64,000 nucleotides of DNA. It comes from Antrihabitans auranticaus (lineage in GTDB: Bacteria; Actinomycetota; Actinomycetes; Mycobacteriales; Mycobacteriaceae). The DNA is taken from NCBI RefSeq assembly GCF_016481275.1, contig NZ_JAEMNW010000002.1:806001-870000 (forward strand), written 5' to 3'. Below the pieces are notes generated by a model, which did not search any database, was not told the DNA's origin, and was given only the letters and a program-made list of their open reading frames with translations. Below, piece after piece: positions 21,708 to 33,115 of the stretch (its first letter is position 1; every line of letters begins with the position of its first letter). The translations under genes and the position numbers were made by a program.

Positions 21708-22694
21708 TTAGACAGGTTGGCGCACAGCCGTTGCCGGCGTTGTGTCGGGCACCCGACCGACCGCCTCGCGGGTGCGCCCTGCCGCCCAGAGTGCGGCTGT
21801 CGCCGCGGTGCATGCGGCAGCACCACCGACGTGAATGGCCACCAGCGCGGCTGGGACGTCGGTGAAGTACTGCACGAGCCCGACGAGCCCCTGAGCGAGA
21901 ACGAGGGCGAGCAGAACCCGCAGTCGGACGTGCACGGTCCTGGGCGCGCGAACCGCGTACAGGCCGAAGGCAAGACCGATCAGCAGTGCAAGGTAGCCGA
22001 CGACGAACTGCGAGTGCAGATGCACGAGCGTCACGATCTCGACCTCGAGGCGGGGGACCGTGCGGTCCAGGCTCTTGTCGCCGGCGTGCGGGCCCGCTGC
22101 CGTGACGAGAGTGCCCGCAACCAGCGTCCCCGCCAGAGCTGCGCCCGAAAGGGCGGTGAGCCACCGCAGCGGCGCAGGGACGGCCGTGACAATGACTCCG
22201 TCGTCCGGTTCGGTGATCTTGTTGTAGAGCAGGACTGCGAGCCAGACCATTGCCATCGACGCGATCAAGTGGATGGCGACGGTCCACCACAGCAGACCGG
22301 TCCGCACCGTGATGCCGCCGATGACCGCCTGGACGACCGTTCCGCCGGGCATCAGCCACGCGAACGCGACGACCTCGCGGCGGCGGTGCGCACGAGTGAC
22401 GGCGAGGACGATCGCGGCGGCGAAGAGCACGACCACAGAGGTCAGCATCCGGTTGCCGAACTCGACAGCCTGGTGGACGACGGCGACTTCGGAAACGCCC
22501 ACCGGGGTGAAGCTGCCGGGGAAGCATTGCGGCCAGGTCGGGCAACCGAGGCCTGACGCGGTCACGCGGACGATCGCCCCGGTCACCGCGATACCGGCCT
22601 GCGTGAGGATCACGCCGATCGCGATCCACCGCTGCACGCGTAGTGACGGAAGCGGGAGACGATCGACCAGGCTGAGGTAGCCGCGATAAAGCAC
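21708..22694 (-). CDS. ctaA: Heme A synthase
   Basis: 328-aa integral membrane protein oxidising heme O to heme A. About eight transmembrane segments are visible. The conserved GLGCPTWPQCFPGSFTPVG loop has the two cysteines; histidines in VVHQAVEFGNR, AIHLIASMA, HLHSQFVVGYLAL and AIHVGGAA are the expected heme ligands. The GTG at 22694 (MLYRGYLSLVDRL) is the best family match, but its ribosome binding site is weak and the start is uncertain by some 40 residues. With ctaB it supplies heme A for the aa3 oxidase. Confidence 0.9.
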   Translation of the reverse strand: MLYRGYLSLVDRLPLPSLRVQRWIAIGVILTQAGIAVTGAIVRVTASGLGCPTWPQCFPGSFTPVGVSEVAVVHQAVEFGNRMLTSVVVLFAAAIVLAVTRAHRRREVVAFAWLMPGGTVVQAVIGGITVRTGLLWWTVAIHLIASMAMVWLAVLLYNKITEPDDGVIVTAVPAPLRWLTALSGAALAGTLVAGTLVTAAGPHAGDKSLDRTVPRLEVEIVTLVHLHSQFVVGYLALLIGLAFGLYAVRAPRTVHVRLRVLLALVLAQGLVGLVQYFTDVPAALVAIHVGGAAACTAATAALWAAGRTREAVGRVPDTTPATAVRQPV

Positions 22695-22737
22695 GTCTCG
22701 ATGGTACTGGCTGTCAACTACAGCGTGTCGTTGGCTA

Positions 22738-23514
22738 TCAGGTGAAGCGGAACAACTTCGTCGCCGCCCAGCCGCCAACGATGGCCCAAGCTGCGAGAAC
22801 GGCGAATGCGAACCAGTCAACCGAGGAGGCGACAGCCTCTTTCAGGCCGTGGGCCAGTGCGCCCGACGGAATTACCCGAGCGATCATGCGGACTGCCTCG
22901 GGCAGCTGGTCGGAGGCGAACACGACGCTCCCGATACCGAGCATGACGAACCAGAGGACGTTCGCAAGTGCCAGCACGATCTCGGCCTTCAACGTGCCGC
23001 CCAGCAGGAGGCCGAGCGCAGCGAACGTCACAGTGCCGAGCCCGATCACGACCGCACCGAGGGCAAGCCCCGTCAGGTCCGGACGCCAACCGAGGGCAAC
23101 TCCGATGAGACCGAGGATTATCGCCTGAATCGTGACGACAATCACCACCGCGGCGCTCTTGCCCGCGATGATTCCCCACGTCGGCAGGGGAGTTGCGCCG
23201 AGTCGTTTCAACGCTCCGTAGCGTCGGTCGAACCCGACCGCAATGGCCTGACCGGTGAAAGCGGTCGACATGACGGCGACCATCATCACACCCGGAACCA
23301 CGCTGTCGACCCGGTTGTCTCCGAGGTCGCCGAACGGGAGCACACATAGTCCGATCAGCAGCGTGACCGGGATGAACATGGTCAGGAGCAGCTGCTCACC
23401 ATTGCGCAGCAACAGGATCAGCTCGAGTTTGGTCTGCGCGGCCAGCATGCGGGTCGGCACGTTCGGCCGTGGGTCGGGCGTGAAGGTGCCCGGCTGAAAA
23501 CGGCTGGTCATCAT
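22738..23514 (-). CDS. ABC-2 type transporter permease (Rv1457c-like)
   Basis: 258-aa membrane protein with six predicted hydrophobic segments and the ABC-2 permease pattern (RNGEQLLLTMFIPVTLLIG, RYGALKRLGATPLPTWGIIAGK). The ATG at 23514 overlaps the stop of the ATPase gene by four bases, so the two form one coupled transporter. The position between mptB and ctaA matches M. tuberculosis Rv1456c-Rv1459c. The substrate is not known; location beside the lipomannan mannosyltransferase suggests envelope material, and beside ctaA suggests a heme-related role; neither is shown. Confidence 0.9.
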   Translation of the reverse strand: MMTSRFQPGTFTPDPRPNVPTRMLAAQTKLELILLLRNGEQLLLTMFIPVTLLIGLCVLPFGDLGDNRVDSVVPGVMMVAVMSTAFTGQAIAVGFDRRYGALKRLGATPLPTWGIIAGKSAAVVIVVTIQAIILGLIGVALGWRPDLTGLALGAVVIGLGTVTFAALGLLLGGTLKAEIVLALANVLWFVMLGIGSVVFASDQLPEAVRMIARVIPSGALAHGLKEAVASSVDWFAFAVLAAWAIVGGWAATKLFRFT

Positions 23515-24467
23515 CGCAATTCCCGCCCGGTCAGATCGAGGAAGACGTCTTCGAGTCGGCGTTGGTCGACGCGCAGGTCGGTAGCGAGTACGCCGATCCG
23601 TGCGCACCATGCGGTGACGGTCGCAAGCACCTGCGGGTTGATGTCGCCCTGGATCAGGTAGGACCCGGGCGAGCTCTCGCGCGGTTCGAAACCCTCGGGC
23701 AGCGCGGTCACGAGCAGGGTGAGGTCGAGGTTCGGTGGCGCCGAGAACCGTAACTGACCGTCCGCGCCACGGGTCGTGACCTCGGCCGGAGTGCCGGAAG
23801 CAACGACTTTGCCGTGGTCGATGATGACGAGTTCGTCCGCGAGCTGTTCGGCTTCGTCCATCATGTGCGTGGTCAGCAGGACGGTCACGCCGTCGCGGCG
23901 TAGCGAGTCGATCAATTCCCAGACGAGCAGACGGCCCTGGGTGTCCATGCCTGCGGTGGGCTCGTCGAGAAACACCAGTTCCGGCCTACCTACGAGCGCG
24001 CAGGCGAGCGCGAGTCGCTGCTGCTGACCACCTGAGAGTCGCCTGTAAGGGGTCTTCGCGGCGTCCAGGAGGCCGAGGGTGCGCAGCAGCCAGTCGGGAC
24101 TGAGCGGATTCGCCGAGTACGACGCGACGAGCGCGAGCATCTCGCCGGCCCGGGAGCCGGGATACGCGCCGCCGCCCTGCAACATCACACCGATGCGGGC
24201 GCGCAGAGCCGCAGAGTCTTTCGTGGGATCGAGCCCGAGCACGCGGACCTCGCCTGCGTCCGGCGCGCCGAATCCCTCGCACATCTCGACGGTGGTCGTT
24301 TTTCCTGCGCCGTTGGGTCCGAGCAGTGCCAGGACCTGCGATTGCTGGACTTCGAGGTCCAATCCATCGACCGCTGTCACCGCTCCGAATCGCTTCACGA
24401 CGCCCTGCAGGCGCACCACAGGCTGGGTCGCGCGGACCGCCCCCGCCTTCGATGTTCCTGTCGTCAC
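23511..24467 (-). CDS. ABC transporter ATP-binding protein (Rv1458c-like)
   Basis: 318-aa ATPase. Walker A is LLGPNGAGKTTT, the signature is RLSGGQQQRLALA and Walker B is LVFLDEPTAGMD, followed by the switch histidine in LLTTHMMDEAEQLAD. A C-terminal extension of about 90 residues is typical of ATPases partnering ABC-2 permeases. The GTG start overlaps the mptB stop by four bases (GTGA), and its end overlaps the permease start. Confidence 0.93.
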   Translation of the reverse strand: MTTGTSKAGAVRATQPVVRLQGVVKRFGAVTAVDGLDLEVQQSQVLALLGPNGAGKTTTVEMCEGFGAPDAGEVRVLGLDPTKDSAALRARIGVMLQGGGAYPGSRAGEMLALVASYSANPLSPDWLLRTLGLLDAAKTPYRRLSGGQQQRLALACALVGRPELVFLDEPTAGMDTQGRLLVWELIDSLRRDGVTVLLTTHMMDEAEQLADELVIIDHGKVVASGTPAEVTTRGADGQLRFSAPPNLDLTLLVTALPEGFEPRESSPGSYLIQGDINPQVLATVTAWCARIGVLATDLRVDQRRLEDVFLDLTGRELR

Positions 24468-26176
24468 GGAGACTTAGCGTATTCGGTCGGCGCGGGCTCC
24501 TCGGCCAGCGCCCCGGTCTCACTGCGCCACGGCAGCAGGTTGCGGGTCGCGAGGATGAGCGCGCCGCAGATGATCACAGTCGCGATTGCGGCCTGCACGA
24601 TGACGAAAGGTTCCTCGTCCTTGCCGCTCGGCATCAAGATCACGCTGACGATCGAGGAGAAGCAGATCGTCGGGAGGCGGAAGGCCGGTCTGGTCGCCCA
24701 GGCGGCGAGCGGAACCACTGCCCAGAGCAGGTACCAGGGCTGCACCACCGGGAACAGGAGCACAAGGGCGCCGAGCGCGACACCGAGGGCGCCGACCGCG
24801 TGCAGTCGGTTGGTATAGGTCGCCACGAGCATGCGAATTGCGATGTAGACCGCACACAGGGCGGCGATCGGTCGTGTCAGGCTCAGGAGCGCGGTCGTGT
24901 GGTCGCCGAGCCCGAGCAGTACGCCGCCGAACCCGGTCACGATCCCGATCGAGGTGGGCAGCGACATCCAACTGCGGACCGCATTAGCCGTACCAAGGGT
25001 GTGGATCCAGCCGAATCCGAGACCGCTGGCCGTACTGATGGCAAGCGTCACCGACGCGGCGATCACCCCGAGCAGTGCTGCCGATGCGAGCACACTTCGC
25101 CAATTCATGCCCCAGCGATGCGCAAGTGCCATTCCTACGAAACCCAGGGCGATCAACGCCGGAATCTTGATGGTCGAACCGAGCGCTATCACGGCGCAGC
25201 CGCCGACGAGCAAGGCGAAGTTTGCCCCTCGCAAGGGGTCGGCACTCTGGATGGCGCGCATCGCGAGTTCCATGCCGGCCAGCATGAGTCCGAGCATCAA
25301 CGCCTCGTTGTGGACGCCGCTGACCAGGTGAAACAGCAGAAGAGGATTGGCGGCGCCGAGCCACAGTGCACTGACCGCCGACACTCCGCAGCGTTTGGCC
25401 AGGCGCGGTAGCGCCCACACGATCAGTGCGACGCCACCGAGCGCGAGCAATCGGTGAAAGAAGATGCCGGCAATGATGTTTTCGCCGGTGAAGTTCGATA
25501 TCCCGCGGCCGAGCCACAGCGACAGCGGGCCGTAGGGCGCAGGTGTCTCACGCCAGATGTTCGGGACTGTGCGCGTGAGGACGTGCCCGTCACCCAATGC
25601 GGTCTTCGGCCCGACCTCGTAGGGGTCGAGTCCACGCGCTGTGATCTCGCTCTGCGCCAGGTAGGAGTACACGTCGCGGCTGAACATCGGCGGCGCGATG
25701 GAAAGCGGAACGATCCAGAGCAAGAGTGTCCGGTCGAGCTGGGAACGGGTCATCCGCCGCGGTGGTTCGCCATTGCGGGTCCGGCCGATCGCGTACCGGC
25801 CGAGGAGCAGCCACGCCATCACAACCATGACGGTGCCGGTCATCGTGATCGTCATCGCAGCGATGTAGGTGCGGGCGAACAGGCCCAGAATCCGGACGCC
25901 GTAGGTCGGGTTCTGCAGGACCGGCTGAGCCCCGACGCCGAGTGCGCCGATTGCCATCAGAACGGTTCCTGTCGAGCCGAACAGCCTTATATAGCGAAGT
26001 CGAAGGGTCTCGCGTTGGTTCAGTCCCGGTACTTCGTGCTCGTCCTTGTGCAGGACCGCGACGGTGTGGTCGGGTGTGGGAACGTCCAAGCCCAGTGCCC
26101 GACGCCCGAGATGCCGCAGGCGGTCGAATACCGGCACAGCGCCCGTCGGTTCGTCGTCGTCATGCCCCGCTGCCAC
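24464..26176 (-). CDS. mptB: Alpha-(1->6)-mannopyranosyltransferase MptB
   Basis: 570-aa polytopic GT-C glycosyltransferase. In corynebacteria and mycobacteria MptB starts the alpha-1,6-mannan core of lipomannan using polyprenyl-phosphate mannose on the outer membrane face. A GT-C acidic motif is visible in the first extracytoplasmic loop (APPMFSRDVYSYLAQ), with SGVHNEALMLGLMLAGME and PWYLLWAVVPLAAW later. More than ten hydrophobic segments follow a cytoplasmic N-terminus. The GTG at 26176 is used. It heads the minus-strand run mptB-ABC-ctaA-qor and is divergent from sufR, with 98 bases between. Confidence 0.9.
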   Translation of the reverse strand: MAAGHDDDEPTGAVPVFDRLRHLGRRALGLDVPTPDHTVAVLHKDEHEVPGLNQRETLRLRYIRLFGSTGTVLMAIGALGVGAQPVLQNPTYGVRILGLFARTYIAAMTITMTGTVMVVMAWLLLGRYAIGRTRNGEPPRRMTRSQLDRTLLLWIVPLSIAPPMFSRDVYSYLAQSEITARGLDPYEVGPKTALGDGHVLTRTVPNIWRETPAPYGPLSLWLGRGISNFTGENIIAGIFFHRLLALGGVALIVWALPRLAKRCGVSAVSALWLGAANPLLLFHLVSGVHNEALMLGLMLAGMELAMRAIQSADPLRGANFALLVGGCAVIALGSTIKIPALIALGFVGMALAHRWGMNWRSVLASAALLGVIAASVTLAISTASGLGFGWIHTLGTANAVRSWMSLPTSIGIVTGFGGVLLGLGDHTTALLSLTRPIAALCAVYIAIRMLVATYTNRLHAVGALGVALGALVLLFPVVQPWYLLWAVVPLAAWATRPAFRLPTICFSSIVSVILMPSGKDEEPFVIVQAAIATVIICGALILATRNLLPWRSETGALAEEPAPTEYAKSP

Positions 26177-26263
26177 ACCGGCAGCCTAGTGGGGAAGCGG
26201 CGAGCTCTGAGCAGCGGATGTTAATCAGGGCACCCTTGCTAGACCCGCTCGCTGAATTCCGTC

Positions 26264-26273
26264 ACACTAGTGT
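26264..26273. promoter_or_regulatory. Candidate SufR operator
   Basis: A perfect 10-base palindrome, ACACTAGTGT, ends one base before the sufR GTG. From memory, the mycobacterial SufR site is an ACACT-type inverted repeat in front of sufR, so autoregulation through this element is plausible. A TAGACC box at 26241-26246 could be the minus-10 element, which would place the palindrome just downstream of transcription initiation. Confidence 0.4.
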
Positions 26274-26274
26274 T

Positions 26275-27072
26275 GTGAAAACATTCGGCAACCCGGATGC
26301 GGGCGACTACGGGACGGTCCAGAACACCGTCGCCGCGGCCGACGCTGCTCCCGTTGCCGTGTCACACGATGGCCACACCCGCTCGGCAGTCGTCAAATTG
26401 CTGCTCGAGGAAGGCCCGATCACAGCCGGCGCAATCGGATCCAAACTGGGTTTGAGCGCCGCCGGCGTGCGCAGACACCTGGATGCCCTGATCGAGGGCG
26501 GCGAAGCCCGCGCGACGACGTCGGCGAGCTGGCAGCAGCGCGGGCGCGGCAGGCCGGCAAAGCAGTTCCAGCTGACTCCCCGGGGTCGAGGCAAGCTCGG
26601 CCACGCATACGACGACCTCGCGGGCGCTGCCATGCGGCAGCTTCGTGAGATCGGCGGCGATTCCGCAATCGAGGTTTTCGCCCGCAAGCGCGTCGCCGCG
26701 ATCGTCGGCGATGTCGCCCCGCTCGGCCACGATTCCAAAGATTCCACGGTGGCCAAGGCGGACGAAATCGCTGAGGCCTTCACCAATGCCGGATTCGCCG
26801 CGACGACGCGAAAAGTCGGCACCGGAGTACAGATCTGCCAGCATCATTGCCCGGTTTCGCATGTGGCAGAAGAGTTTCCGGAACTGTGCGCAGCAGAGCT
26901 GGACGCATTCCGCGATCTGCTCGGCACGCACGTGCAGCGACTTGCGACGATCGCGAACGGCGATTGCGCCTGTACGACCCACGTTCCCCTGATTCCGGTT
27001 CGAAAAGTTGCAGTATCGGTCGGCGCACAGCCCGCGTCGGCAACCACGAGACTTCGGAAGGAAGTCGAATGA
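26275..27072 (+). CDS. sufR: SufR, iron-sulfur-sensing transcriptional repressor
   Basis: 265-aa regulator with an N-terminal winged helix ([22 protein letters not shown], core [20 protein letters not shown]) and a C-terminal cluster-binding domain with cysteines in [21 protein letters not shown] and NGDCACTTH. Homologues bind a 4Fe-4S cluster and repress the suf operon when iron-sulfur supply is sufficient. The GTG at 26275 is chosen because upstream frame residues lie in the divergent mptB promoter region. Its stop overlaps the sufB start (ATGA). Confidence 0.92.
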   Translation: MKTFGNPDAGDYGTVQNTVAAADAAPVAVSHDGHTRSAVVKLLLEEGPITAGAIGSKLGLSAAGVRRHLDALIEGGEARATTSASWQQRGRGRPAKQFQLTPRGRGKLGHAYDDLAGAAMRQLREIGGDSAIEVFARKRVAAIVGDVAPLGHDSKDSTVAKADEIAEAFTNAGFAATTRKVGTGVQICQHHCPVSHVAEEFPELCAAELDAFRDLLGTHVQRLATIANGDCACTTHVPLIPVRKVAVSVGAQPASATTRLRKEVE

Positions 27073-28505
27073 CCGTCACCACAGACCAGACGGCACCGCT
27101 GACCCAGGACGAGGCGATCGCCTCGCTGGGCAAATACGGCTACGGCTGGGCGGATTCCGATGTCGCGGGAGCCAGCGCCAAGCGCGGTCTCTCCGACGCC
27201 GTCGTGCGCGATATCTCCGATAAGAAGAGCGAACCCGAGTGGATGCTCGAGGCACGCCTCAAGGCGCTGCGCATCTTCGACCGCAAGCCGATGCCCAACT
27301 GGGGTTCCGATCTGAGCGGCATCGACTTCGACAACATCAAGTACTTCGTCCGGTCGAGCGAAAAGCAGGCCGCGACGTGGGACGATCTGCCTGCTGACAT
27401 CAAGAACACCTACGACAAGCTGGGCATCCCCGAGGCCGAGAAGCAGCGCCTCGTCTCCGGCGTTGCCGCTCAGTACGAGTCCGAGGTCGTCTACCACTCG
27501 ATCCGCGAGGATCTCGAGAAGCAGGGCGTGCTCTTCCTCGACACCGATACGGCGCTGAAAGAGCAGCCGGAACTGTTCCGGCAGTACTTCGGCACCGTGA
27601 TTCCGGCCGGCGACAACAAGTTCTCCGCGCTGAACACGGCCGTGTGGTCGGGTGGCTCGTTCATCTACGTCCCGCCGGGCGTCCACGTCGACATCCCGCT
27701 GCAGGCCTACTTCCGGATCAACACCGAGAACATGGGCCAGTTCGAGCGCACGCTGATCATCGTCGACGAGGGTGCCTACGTGCACTACGTCGAGGGCTGT
27801 ACTGCGCCGATCTACAAGTCGGACTCGCTGCACTCCGCGGTTGTCGAGATCATCGTCAAGAAGGGTGGCCGCTGCCGGTACACCACGATCCAGAACTGGT
27901 CGAACAACGTCTACAACCTGGTCACCAAGCGTGCCAAGGCAGAGGCGGGCGCGACCATGGAGTGGATCGACGGCAACATCGGTTCCAAGGTCACCATGAA
28001 GTACCCGGCAGTCTGGATGACCGGTGAGCACGCCCATGGCGAGGTTCTCTCGGTTGCATTCGCCGGCGAGGGTCAGCACCAGGACACCGGCGCGAAGATG
28101 CTGCACCTGGCGCCGCACACGTCGTCGACGATCATCAGCAAGTCCGTCGCCCGTGGCGGTGGCCGCGCGTCCTACCGCGGACTCGTTCAGGTGAACAAGG
28201 GTGCCTACGGCTCGAAGTCGACCGTGAAGTGCGATGCGCTGCTCGTCGACACAATCAGCCGCTCCGACACGTATCCCTACGTCGACATCCGCGAGGACGA
28301 CGTGACGATGGGCCACGAGGCCACGGTCTCGAAGGTCAGCGACGATCAGTTGTTCTACCTCATGAGTCGAGGCCTTTCCGAGGACGAGGCAATGGCCATG
28401 GTCGTTCGCGGGTTCGTCGAGCCGATCGCCAAGGAACTCCCGATGGAGTACGCGCTCGAGCTGAACCGGCTCATCGAGCTGCAAATGGAAGGGTCTGTGG
28501 GTTAG
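27069..28505 (+). CDS. sufB: Fe-S cluster scaffold subunit SufB
   Basis: 478-aa scaffold protein of the SufBCD complex. The N-terminus [20 protein letters not shown] leads into [20 protein letters not shown], and the beta-helix core carries [20 protein letters not shown] (core [13 protein letters not shown]) with the cysteine used in cluster assembly. The well-known M. tuberculosis SufB is interrupted by an intein; this protein is continuous with no insertion, Hint-domain blocks or length excess. The start overlaps sufR and the stop overlaps the sufD start by one base. Confidence 0.97.
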   Translation: MTVTTDQTAPLTQDEAIASLGKYGYGWADSDVAGASAKRGLSDAVVRDISDKKSEPEWMLEARLKALRIFDRKPMPNWGSDLSGIDFDNIKYFVRSSEKQAATWDDLPADIKNTYDKLGIPEAEKQRLVSGVAAQYESEVVYHSIREDLEKQGVLFLDTDTALKEQPELFRQYFGTVIPAGDNKFSALNTAVWSGGSFIYVPPGVHVDIPLQAYFRINTENMGQFERTLIIVDEGAYVHYVEGCTAPIYKSDSLHSAVVEIIVKKGGRCRYTTIQNWSNNVYNLVTKRAKAEAGATMEWIDGNIGSKVTMKYPAVWMTGEHAHGEVLSVAFAGEGQHQDTGAKMLHLAPHTSSTIISKSVARGGGRASYRGLVQVNKGAYGSKSTVKCDALLVDTISRSDTYPYVDIREDDVTMGHEATVSKVSDDQLFYLMSRGLSEDEAMAMVVRGFVEPIAKELPMEYALELNRLIELQMEGSVG

Positions 28506-29713
28506 TGGGAACTCCAACGGGAGTGGTAGAGGCAGTCGAGGGCGAAAACCCCAAACCCGTCCAGAACCCAGGTGCCGGTGCGGCAACCAACAAGGGCGAG
28601 GTTTTCACGTCGTTCGATGTGAACCAGTTCGAGGTGCCGTCCGGCCGTGACGAAGTGTGGCGGTTCACGCCGATGCGCCGGCTCCGCGGATTGCATGACG
28701 GGACTGCAGTTGCCGACGGTACTGCGACCGTCGAGGTTCGCGGCGAAGGCGTGACCGTCGAGACGGTCGGTCGCGACGATGCGCGGCTCGGTCAAGCGGG
28801 TGTGCCGTCGGATCGAGTTGCGGCGCAGGCCTATTCGGGATTCGACAGCGCGACGGTCGTTTCCGTCGCCAAGGAGCACGAGGTCGCCGAGGCGGTCGTC
28901 GTTTCCGTTACCGGCCCCGGCGAAGGCAAAACGGCCTACGGCCACACGCAGATTCGGCTCGAGCAGTTCGCCAAGGCGACGGTCGTCATCGACCAACAGG
29001 GCAGCGGTACCTACGCGGAGAACATCGAGTTCGTCGTGGGCGACAGCGCTTCGCTTACTGTTGTCGTGGTTCAGGATTGGGCCGACGACGCAGTGCACAC
29101 GACCGCACATCACGCCAAGCTCGGCCGGGACGCGGTGCTTCGGCACACGTCCGTCACGCTCGGTGGCGACCTGGTGCGCCTGACTGCGACAGTGCGCTAC
29201 GACGGTCCCGGCGGCGACGCCGAACTGCTCGGCCTCTACTTCGCCGACGCCGGCCAGCACTTCGAGCAGCGCCTGCTCGTCGATCATGCGCAGCCGCACT
29301 GCAAGTCGCGTGTGACCTACAAGGGCGCCCTGCAGGGTGATCCCAATTCGGGCAAGCCCGATGCTCACACCGTCTGGGTTGGCGACGTGCTGATTCGCGT
29401 AGCCGCAGAAGGCACGGACACGTTCGAGCTCAACCGGAACCTCGTGCTCACCGACGGTGCGCGCGCGGACTCGGTGCCGAACCTCGAGATCGAGACCGGT
29501 GAGATCCTCGGAGCCGGGCACGCTAGTGCGACAGGACGATTCGACGACGAGCAGCTGTTCTATCTGCGCGCGCGCGGAATTCCGGAGGATCAGGCGCGAC
29601 GTCTCGTCGTCCGCGGGTTCTTCCACGAGATCATCAACAAAATCGCCGTGCCGGAGATCCGCGATCGACTCGAAGCAGCCATCGAAGTCGAGCTCGCCGC
29701 GGTCGGCGCCTGA
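28505..29713 (+). CDS. sufD: Fe-S cluster assembly subunit SufD
   Basis: 402-aa partner of SufB in the SufBC2D scaffold. It has NKGEVFTSFDVNQFEVP and GRDEVWRFTPMRRL near the start, and ends in the family pattern LFYLRARGIPEDQARRLVV with FFHEIINKIAVPEIRDRLE. The GTG at 28505 shares its first base with the last base of the sufB stop (TAGTG), indicating coupled translation. It probably recruits iron or electrons together with SufC. Confidence 0.95.
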   Translation: MGTPTGVVEAVEGENPKPVQNPGAGAATNKGEVFTSFDVNQFEVPSGRDEVWRFTPMRRLRGLHDGTAVADGTATVEVRGEGVTVETVGRDDARLGQAGVPSDRVAAQAYSGFDSATVVSVAKEHEVAEAVVVSVTGPGEGKTAYGHTQIRLEQFAKATVVIDQQGSGTYAENIEFVVGDSASLTVVVVQDWADDAVHTTAHHAKLGRDAVLRHTSVTLGGDLVRLTATVRYDGPGGDAELLGLYFADAGQHFEQRLLVDHAQPHCKSRVTYKGALQGDPNSGKPDAHTVWVGDVLIRVAAEGTDTFELNRNLVLTDGARADSVPNLEIETGEILGAGHASATGRFDDEQLFYLRARGIPEDQARRLVVRGFFHEIINKIAVPEIRDRLEAAIEVELAAVGA

Positions 29714-29740
29714 AACCTATTACCCCATAAGGACATTCGA

Positions 29741-31773
<2,033 letters not shown>

Positions 31774-31776
31774 ACC

Positions 31777-32226
31777 ATGCGCATGGAGCAGATGTACCAG
31801 GAAGTGATCCTCGATCACTACAAGCACCCGCATGCGCGAGGCCTGCGTGAGCCGTTCGGCGCCGAGGTCCATCACGTCAACCCGACGTGTGGTGACGAGG
31901 TGACGCTGCGTGTGCAGATCGTCGACGACAAGGTGACCGACGTTTCCTACGACGGTCAGGGCTGCTCGATCAGCCAGGCGTCGACGTCGGTACTCACCGA
32001 CCAGGTCATCGGGCTGCAGCTCGAGGAGGCTCTGCGCGTCGTCGATGCGTTCAACGAGATGATCAGCAGCCGGGGTACCGTCGAAGGCGATGAAGACGTG
32101 ATCGGTGACGGAATCGCTTTCGCCGGTGTATCGAAGTACCCAGCGCGGGTGAAATGCGCGCTGCTGGGATGGATGGCTTTCAAAGACGCCGTTGTTCGTA
32201 TCAACGGGAGACAGGCAGCATCATGA
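31777..32226 (+). CDS. sufU: SufU zinc-dependent sulfurtransferase
   Basis: 149-aa IscU-like fold protein. Zinc and active-site residues are visible: Cys38 and Asp40 in NPTCGDEVTLR, a cysteine in DGQGCSISQASTS and one in ARVKCALLGW. The insertion between the second and third cysteines marks it as SufU rather than IscU. It takes persulfide from SufS and passes it to SufB. The stop overlaps the sufT ATG (ATGA). Confidence 0.95.
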   Translation: MRMEQMYQEVILDHYKHPHARGLREPFGAEVHHVNPTCGDEVTLRVQIVDDKVTDVSYDGQGCSISQASTSVLTDQVIGLQLEEALRVVDAFNEMISSRGTVEGDEDVIGDGIAFAGVSKYPARVKCALLGWMAFKDAVVRINGRQAAS

Positions 32227-32579
32227 CTGAAACAGCGAACACTGAAACCACCAGCGCAGAGAACGCCGCGTTCCTCGATGACATCGAGGAAGCGATGCGC
32301 GACGTCGTCGACCCCGAACTCGGGATCAACGTCGTCGACCTTGGGCTTGTCTACGGCATCCAGGTGGATGACGAGCAGGTAGCGCTGATCGACATGACCC
32401 TGACCTCGGCGGCCTGCCCGTTGACCGATGTCATCGAAGATCAGACGAGGAACGCGCTGGTCCGCAGCGGACTGTGCTCCGACCTGAAGATCAACTGGGT
32501 CTGGATGCCGCCGTGGGGTCCGGACAAGATCACCGACGACGGCCGCGAGCAGCTTCGCGCCTTGGGTTTCACGGTCTGA
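32223..32579 (+). CDS. sufT: SufT / metal-sulfur cluster assembly factor (DUF59)
   Basis: 118-aa MIP18-family protein. DDIEEAMRDVVDPELGINVV and DLGLVYGI are the hallmark, with the reactive cysteine in LTSAACPLTDVI. Members help mature iron-sulfur proteins under high demand. The ATG at 32223 overlaps sufU; the longer open frame back to 32154 lies in sufU and is discarded. It is the last gene of the operon and marks the left edge of the accessory block. Confidence 0.93.
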   Translation: MTETANTETTSAENAAFLDDIEEAMRDVVDPELGINVVDLGLVYGIQVDDEQVALIDMTLTSAACPLTDVIEDQTRNALVRSGLCSDLKINWVWMPPWGPDKITDDGREQLRALGFTV

Positions 32580-32630
32580 CAACTTCCGCGCGCCACGCCG
32601 CGCAAAGACGACTCCGCGCATTCTCCAGTC

Positions 32631-32658
32631 GATGCGCACCCTGCGGGGTGTGCGCATC
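32631..32658 (+). terminator. Probable terminator of the suf operon
   Basis: GATGCGCAC pairs perfectly with GTGCGCATC around a GC-rich ten-base loop, 50 bases after the sufT stop. There is no U-tract, as usual for terminators of this GC-rich group. It lies just before the repeat array. Confidence 0.45.
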
Positions 32659-32707
32659 ACCGGAGGGTGCGCGGGGTTGTTTGTGCCGCCTCTAGCGCGG
32701 GGGGCGT

Positions 32708-33115
32708 GGTGATCACGAGCATCGGGTCAGCCCTGTGTGGTGATCACGAGCATCGGGTCAGGGACACGCCGTGGGCGTGCGCCATTTGCTCGGTCTCACG
32801 GCCGGGCGTGGTGATCACGAGCATCGGGTTAGGGACACGCCGTGGGCACGCGCCTTTTGCTCGGTCTCACGGCCGGGTGCGGTGATCACGAGCATCGGGT
32901 TAGGGACACCTCGTGGGGGTGCGCCATTTGCTCGGTCTCACGGCCGGGCGCGGTGATCACGAGCATCGGGTCAGGGACACGCCGGGCGCATGCGCCATTT
33001 GCTCGGTCTCACGGCCGGGCGCGGTGATCACGAGCATCGGGTCAGCCCCGTGTGGTGATCACGAGCATCGGGTCAGGGACACACCGTAGGCACGCGCCTT
33101 TTGCTCGCTCTCACC
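32708..33115. repeat. 71-bp tandem repeat array with seven GTGATCAC-containing cores
   Basis: The 20-base core GGTGATCACGAGCATCGGGT starts at 32708, 32739, 32810, 32881, 32952, 33023 and 33054. The intervals are 31, 71, 71, 71, 71, 31 bases: a short unit, four long units, a short unit, then a partly degenerate long unit. Each core contains the perfect palindrome GTGATCAC. Each long unit continues with a GGGACAC box, then GCGCC(A/T)TTTGCTCGGTCTC and ACGGCCGGG. CGAGCA in the core and TGCTCG about 39 bases later form an inverted repeat within a unit. A degenerate core (TTGATCACGACC) occurs at 33127. Short open frames here only reflect the repeat; 71 is not a multiple of three. Confidence 0.95.

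Noticed and set aside
32667-33027. Three short open frames with repeated motifs ITSIG and ICSVSRPG
   Set aside because: They are translations of the 71-bp repeat in successive frames. The unit length is not a multiple of three, and no start has a ribosome binding site.
32708-33115. Possible CRISPR array
   Set aside because: The sequence between cores is itself repeated rather than unique, intervals are 31 or 71 bases, and no cas genes are present.
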